From positions 558,001 through 622,000 of the forward strand of contig NZ_WKJQ01000001.1 in assembly GCF_009674625.1 (NCBI RefSeq): DNA of 64,000 bases, given 5' to 3'. The stretch's first letter is position 1; every line of letters starts with the position of its first letter. Under the pieces are notes generated by a model. That model was given only the letters and a program-made list of their open reading frames with translations. It did no database searches and was not told the origin of the DNA. The position numbers and the translations under genes were made by a program. Origin of the DNA: Haloferax marinum (GTDB lineage Archaea; Halobacteriota; Halobacteria; Halobacteriales; Haloferacaceae). Positions 61,380 to 64,000 of the stretch are shown one piece after another.

Positions 61380-62444
61380 ATGACAGACACTGCCGCCGAT
61401 TTAGACGCGGCTGACGCTCACAGTGAGCCGACGCCAATCGGCGTCAAACTCGGGAGCAACCGCACCGTCGTCGTCTACCGTGACGAAGATGGCCAGCGAG
61501 AGACAGCCCACACACTCACCCGTCTCGCGACGTCAGCCAGCGCGGAGTCCGACGACCACACCAGAACCGGTGAGGTGGCCGTTCAGCAGTACTCGGACAA
61601 CACGGGCACGCTCCTCCGTTCTGGCGTTCCCAGGGACGCACGCCGTGCTGAACAGACGGAGCGATTCTTCGAGGAACTCTGTGCGGAACACGACCTGCCA
61701 GAAGACAGCGCCGTCGTCTACGCGATTCCATCTGTAGACGACGAATGTGGTCTCGCCAACCTCAACACCGTCGTCGAACAGAGTTCCATCGGGGAGACGC
61801 TCATCCGTGGCTATCCTGAATCCCTCTGTGGGGCGATTCCTGCGCTCGGGGACAGGCTCGAAGCCATCGACCAGATATTCGTCGCTGTCAACCTCGGCGC
61901 GACGAAACTCGAAGCCTGCGCGTACCGACACGGCGACCGACACACGCCGTTTTCGACGTCTGCAGTGACGGGTGTCGACGTCGACGAGGCCATCGTCGAT
62001 GCCGTAGCGGACGAGACTGACGGGTCGGTGACGCTGGACCGAGACACTGCCCGTGCGTACAAAGAGACGCACGCCGACTTCGACTCGTACGAACCGTTCT
62101 CCGAGACGGTCGAACGACGAAGCGGACACGAACACGAGTTTACCGTCGAACACGGTGTGATGGGCCCGCTCGACGCATACCTCGACGACGTCGTCGAAGC
62201 ACTGACCACTGAGTTCTTCTCGCAGTTAGCGAACAGAGAGATGAAGACGTACCAACTCGCACTCACACGACCGCTCGTCGTCACCGGCGGGATGGCGTGT
62301 ATCCCTGGATTGGTCGACGAGTTAGCCGCACGACTCGGAGACGAACTCGACCGAGACGTCACAGCAGTCACCTCGAACCGACCCGCCGTGGCGGCCGCCG
62401 AAGGGGCGTATCGAATCGCGACGCGTCTCACGGCCACCGACTGA
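61380..62444 (+). CDS. Actin/HSP70-superfamily ATPase with altered phosphate motifs
   Basis: A 354-residue protein. Phosphate-1 region (about 20-34: IGVKLGSNRTVVVYRDE), phosphate-2 region (about 164-180: IFVAVNLGATKLEACAY) and adenosine motif (about 300-312: LVVTGGMACIPGL) follow actin-fold order. The acidic residue expected in phosphate-1 (D-x-G) is Lys23, and phosphate-2 has Asn in place of Asp. The fold is likely, but hydrolysis may be lost. It is at the end of the motility cluster. The function is unknown. Confidence 0.75.
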   Translation: MTDTAADLDAADAHSEPTPIGVKLGSNRTVVVYRDEDGQRETAHTLTRLATSASAESDDHTRTGEVAVQQYSDNTGTLLRSGVPRDARRAEQTERFFEELCAEHDLPEDSAVVYAIPSVDDECGLANLNTVVEQSSIGETLIRGYPESLCGAIPALGDRLEAIDQIFVAVNLGATKLEACAYRHGDRHTPFSTSAVTGVDVDEAIVDAVADETDGSVTLDRDTARAYKETHADFDSYEPFSETVERRSGHEHEFTVEHGVMGPLDAYLDDVVEALTTEFFSQLANREMKTYQLALTRPLVVTGGMACIPGLVDELAARLGDELDRDVTAVTSNRPAVAAAEGAYRIATRLTATD

Positions 62445-62491
62445 ACGGCGGTCGCGGCGTCCTGTTTTTGTTCTGCAGTCTCTCGGTAGTC

Positions 62492-62603
62492 GTCAGTCAC
62501 GCAGGAGCAGGCAGTCAATCACGCAGGAGCAATCCGTCAGCTACGCAGGAGCAATCCGTCAGCTACGCAGGAGCAATCCGTCAGCTACGCAGACGCAATC
62601 AGC
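62492..62603. repeat. 22-bp minisatellite between convergent genes
   Basis: Three near-perfect 22-bp units start at 62536, 62558 and 62580 (each GTCAGCTACGCAGGAGCAAT-like; the last one diverged). Two degenerate units come before them from 62492. It fills most of the space between the actin-like gene and the kinase. The start of each unit reads GTCAG. Confidence 0.88.
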
Positions 62604-62605
62604 GA

Positions 62606-64000
62606 CTAGTCTGTCTGGGTCTCAGCGGGCGCTTGTCGACCGCTGGACAGCGACTGTTCGTACTCTTTGAGTCTGACGGTCGCGGTCGTCCCTCTGGGTT
62701 CGTTTTCGGTGAAGTGGAGTCGCCCGTTCGACCGGTCGATTATCCAGTGGACCAACCAGAGACCGAGCCCACTGATGTGTTGCAGCGGTGTCTCCGTTCC
62801 CGATTCGAGGACGGCGAGTTCTGCGTCGGGAATTCCCGGTCCGTTGTCGGAGATACGAACTTCGACGAAGTCGGTCGAAACCGGAGTCTCGTCTATCGTG
62901 ACGCAGACTTCGGGGAGGATTCGGTCGTTGTGTTCGAGCGCGTTCTCGAGGAGATTCTTGAGCGCCGACTCGACTAAGTCGTCGGCGTAGACCCACTGTT
63001 CGTCTGGGAGGTCTCGACTGATAATCGCTCGGGGATAGTTCGACTCGATATCGTCGAGTTGGGCGTCGATTCGCTCGACGAGTTCGACCGGGGAGAGGTC
63101 GCTCGACTGGCGGTCGAGCGTCGTATCGATTTGCCGTGTCTGTTCTCCCAGTTCGACGAGCGAGTGAGCTTTTCGTTTGATCGTCGTCGCGTGGTCTTTC
63201 GCCTCCGCCGGGATGCGCTCGTCGAGAAGCAAGTCTGCGTGGCCGAGGATGACGTTCATGTCGTTTCGGAGGTCGTGACGGAGCACACGGTTGAGGACCC
63301 GAAGCCGCTGTTCGTACCGATAGCGATTGGTCACGTCACGAGAGTTCAACACGAGGCCTTCGATAGCTGGGTCGTCGAGGAGGTTGACACCGACTGTCTC
63401 GAACCACCGCCACGACCCATTCGTGTGTCGAACTCGACACTCGGTTCGAACCGGGTCGTCGCCATCGACGACTTCTGATAGCCGGCGTTGGACTCGCTCT
63501 CTATCGTCTGGGTGGACGAGGTCCAAGGCCGGTTGTTCGACGAGTTCCTCCTGGGTAAACCCGAGTACGTCTTCCATCGACGGACTCGTGTACTTGCGGA
63601 CTCCCGCTTCGTCGAGTACCGTGATGATGTCCCTCGAGTTCTCGATGAGTGCACGGAACTCCTCTTCAGTCTGTCGCCGTTCGGTCACGTCGTGGAAGAC
63701 GAGGAGTTTCGCGCGGTTTTTCGTCTGCTCGGCGATGGGACTGCACCGAATCTCGAAGTACCGCCGAGAGTCACCGTCTTCGAGGATGGTCTCGATACGG
63801 TCACGCTCTTCGAGTACCGTTCGGACGCTAGCCGTCTGCCGAACGACGTCCAGGACTGGTTGACCGATACACTCGCCGGGAGGGTATTCGAGGAGGTCTG
63901 CGGCCGCCTCGTTCGTCTCGACGACCCGGTCGTAACTGTCTAAGACGACGACTGCGTCCCGCATCTCTGAGAGAATCGCGTCGCGGGCGACGGGTGTAAT
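62606..64000 (-). CDS. PAS-containing sensor histidine kinase, truncated at the window edge
   Basis: The reading frame stays open past the internal ATG at 63964 to the window end (upstream codons read ITPVARDAILSE), so the start lies outside. The visible part holds two PAS domains, an H-box with RVLRHDLRNDMNVILG, and a HATPase domain with EDALEHN-type N-box and GLGLWLVH. The upstream wording matches haloarchaeal kinases with an N-terminal 7TM region, but that is outside the window. Confidence 0.9.
   Translation of the reverse strand: MTPVARDAILSEMRDAVVVLDSYDRVVETNEAAADLLEYPPGECIGQPVLDVVRQTASVRTVLEERDRIETILEDGDSRRYFEIRCSPIAEQTKNRAKLLVFHDVTERRQTEEEFRALIENSRDIITVLDEAGVRKYTSPSMEDVLGFTQEELVEQPALDLVHPDDRERVQRRLSEVVDGDDPVRTECRVRHTNGSWRWFETVGVNLLDDPAIEGLVLNSRDVTNRYRYEQRLRVLNRVLRHDLRNDMNVILGHADLLLDERIPAEAKDHATTIKRKAHSLVELGEQTRQIDTTLDRQSSDLSPVELVERIDAQLDDIESNYPRAIISRDLPDEQWVYADDLVESALKNLLENALEHNDRILPEVCVTIDETPVSTDFVEVRISDNGPGIPDAELAVLESGTETPLQHISGLGLWLVHWIIDRSNGRLHFTENEPRGTTATVRLKEYEQSLSSGRQAPAETQTD

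Overview
The window is a 64 kb stretch of haloarchaeal chromosome, most likely from the Haloferax/Halogeometricum side of the Haloferacales. The evidence is a GC-rich, strongly acidic proteome, halocyanin- and DUF5059-type proteins, Tat-dominated secretion, archaellins with N-glycosylation sequons, and TATA boxes about 26-29 nt upstream of start codons, which is the leaderless mRNA layout. I see no rRNA, tRNA, insertion sequence, CRISPR array or prophage. The organism assignment is inference.

Layout. 1-5 kb: a partial regulator, two bPH2 membrane proteins, a PAS histidine kinase and an NhaC antiporter. 5.2-12.8 kb: a six-gene overlapping operon of two VWA membrane proteins, a membrane-anchored coiled coil, a three-helix membrane protein, a MoxR ATPase and a DUF58 protein. 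12.8-18.5 kb: an MFS carrier, duplicated SnoaL-like genes with duplicated promoters, a half-size EamA transporter, a thioredoxin-fold protein, an RNA-binding protein and a NUDIX hydrolase. 18.5-23.1 kb: a thiol/metal redox block (ferredoxin, DsbA-like, TlpA-like, CcdA, DyP-like, SCO1). 23-40 kb: housekeeping and transport genes, including an acyl-CoA synthetase, a creatininase-family gene overlapping an FeS-type photolyase/cryptochrome, cold-shock protein, MscS, a DUF5059-cupredoxin lipoprotein behind three iron-box-like palindromes, and an NCS2 permease. 40.2-62.4 kb: a complete chemotaxis and archaellum locus (cheW, B, A, R, F, a second cheF, arlJIHGF-CE, a KaiC-like ATPase, two archaellins, an HTH regulator, cheY, C, D, a second ArlE-domain protein, an actin-fold ATPase). 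The window ends inside a second PAS histidine kinase.

How the genes work together. Receptor signals outside this window would pass through CheW and CheA to CheY. CheB, CheR, CheC and CheD adapt and dephosphorylate, and CheF proteins couple CheY to the ArlCE/H/I/J motor that assembles and turns the ArlA1/ArlA2 filament.

Most unusual observations. (1) In at least six places the TATA box points not at the annotated gene but at a tiny upstream ORF whose stop overlaps the real start codon (near 15708, 17623, 19711, 38763, 40815 and 46278). This suggests a recurrent leaderless mini-ORF device for translational coupling. (2) Three minisatellites sit between the ends of convergent genes. (3) An ArfB/creatininase homologue overlaps an FeS photolyase whose family uses a lumazine antenna made by the riboflavin pathway. 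(4) A DyP-like protein lacks the catalytic Asp, and an actin-fold protein in the motility locus has altered phosphate-binding acids.
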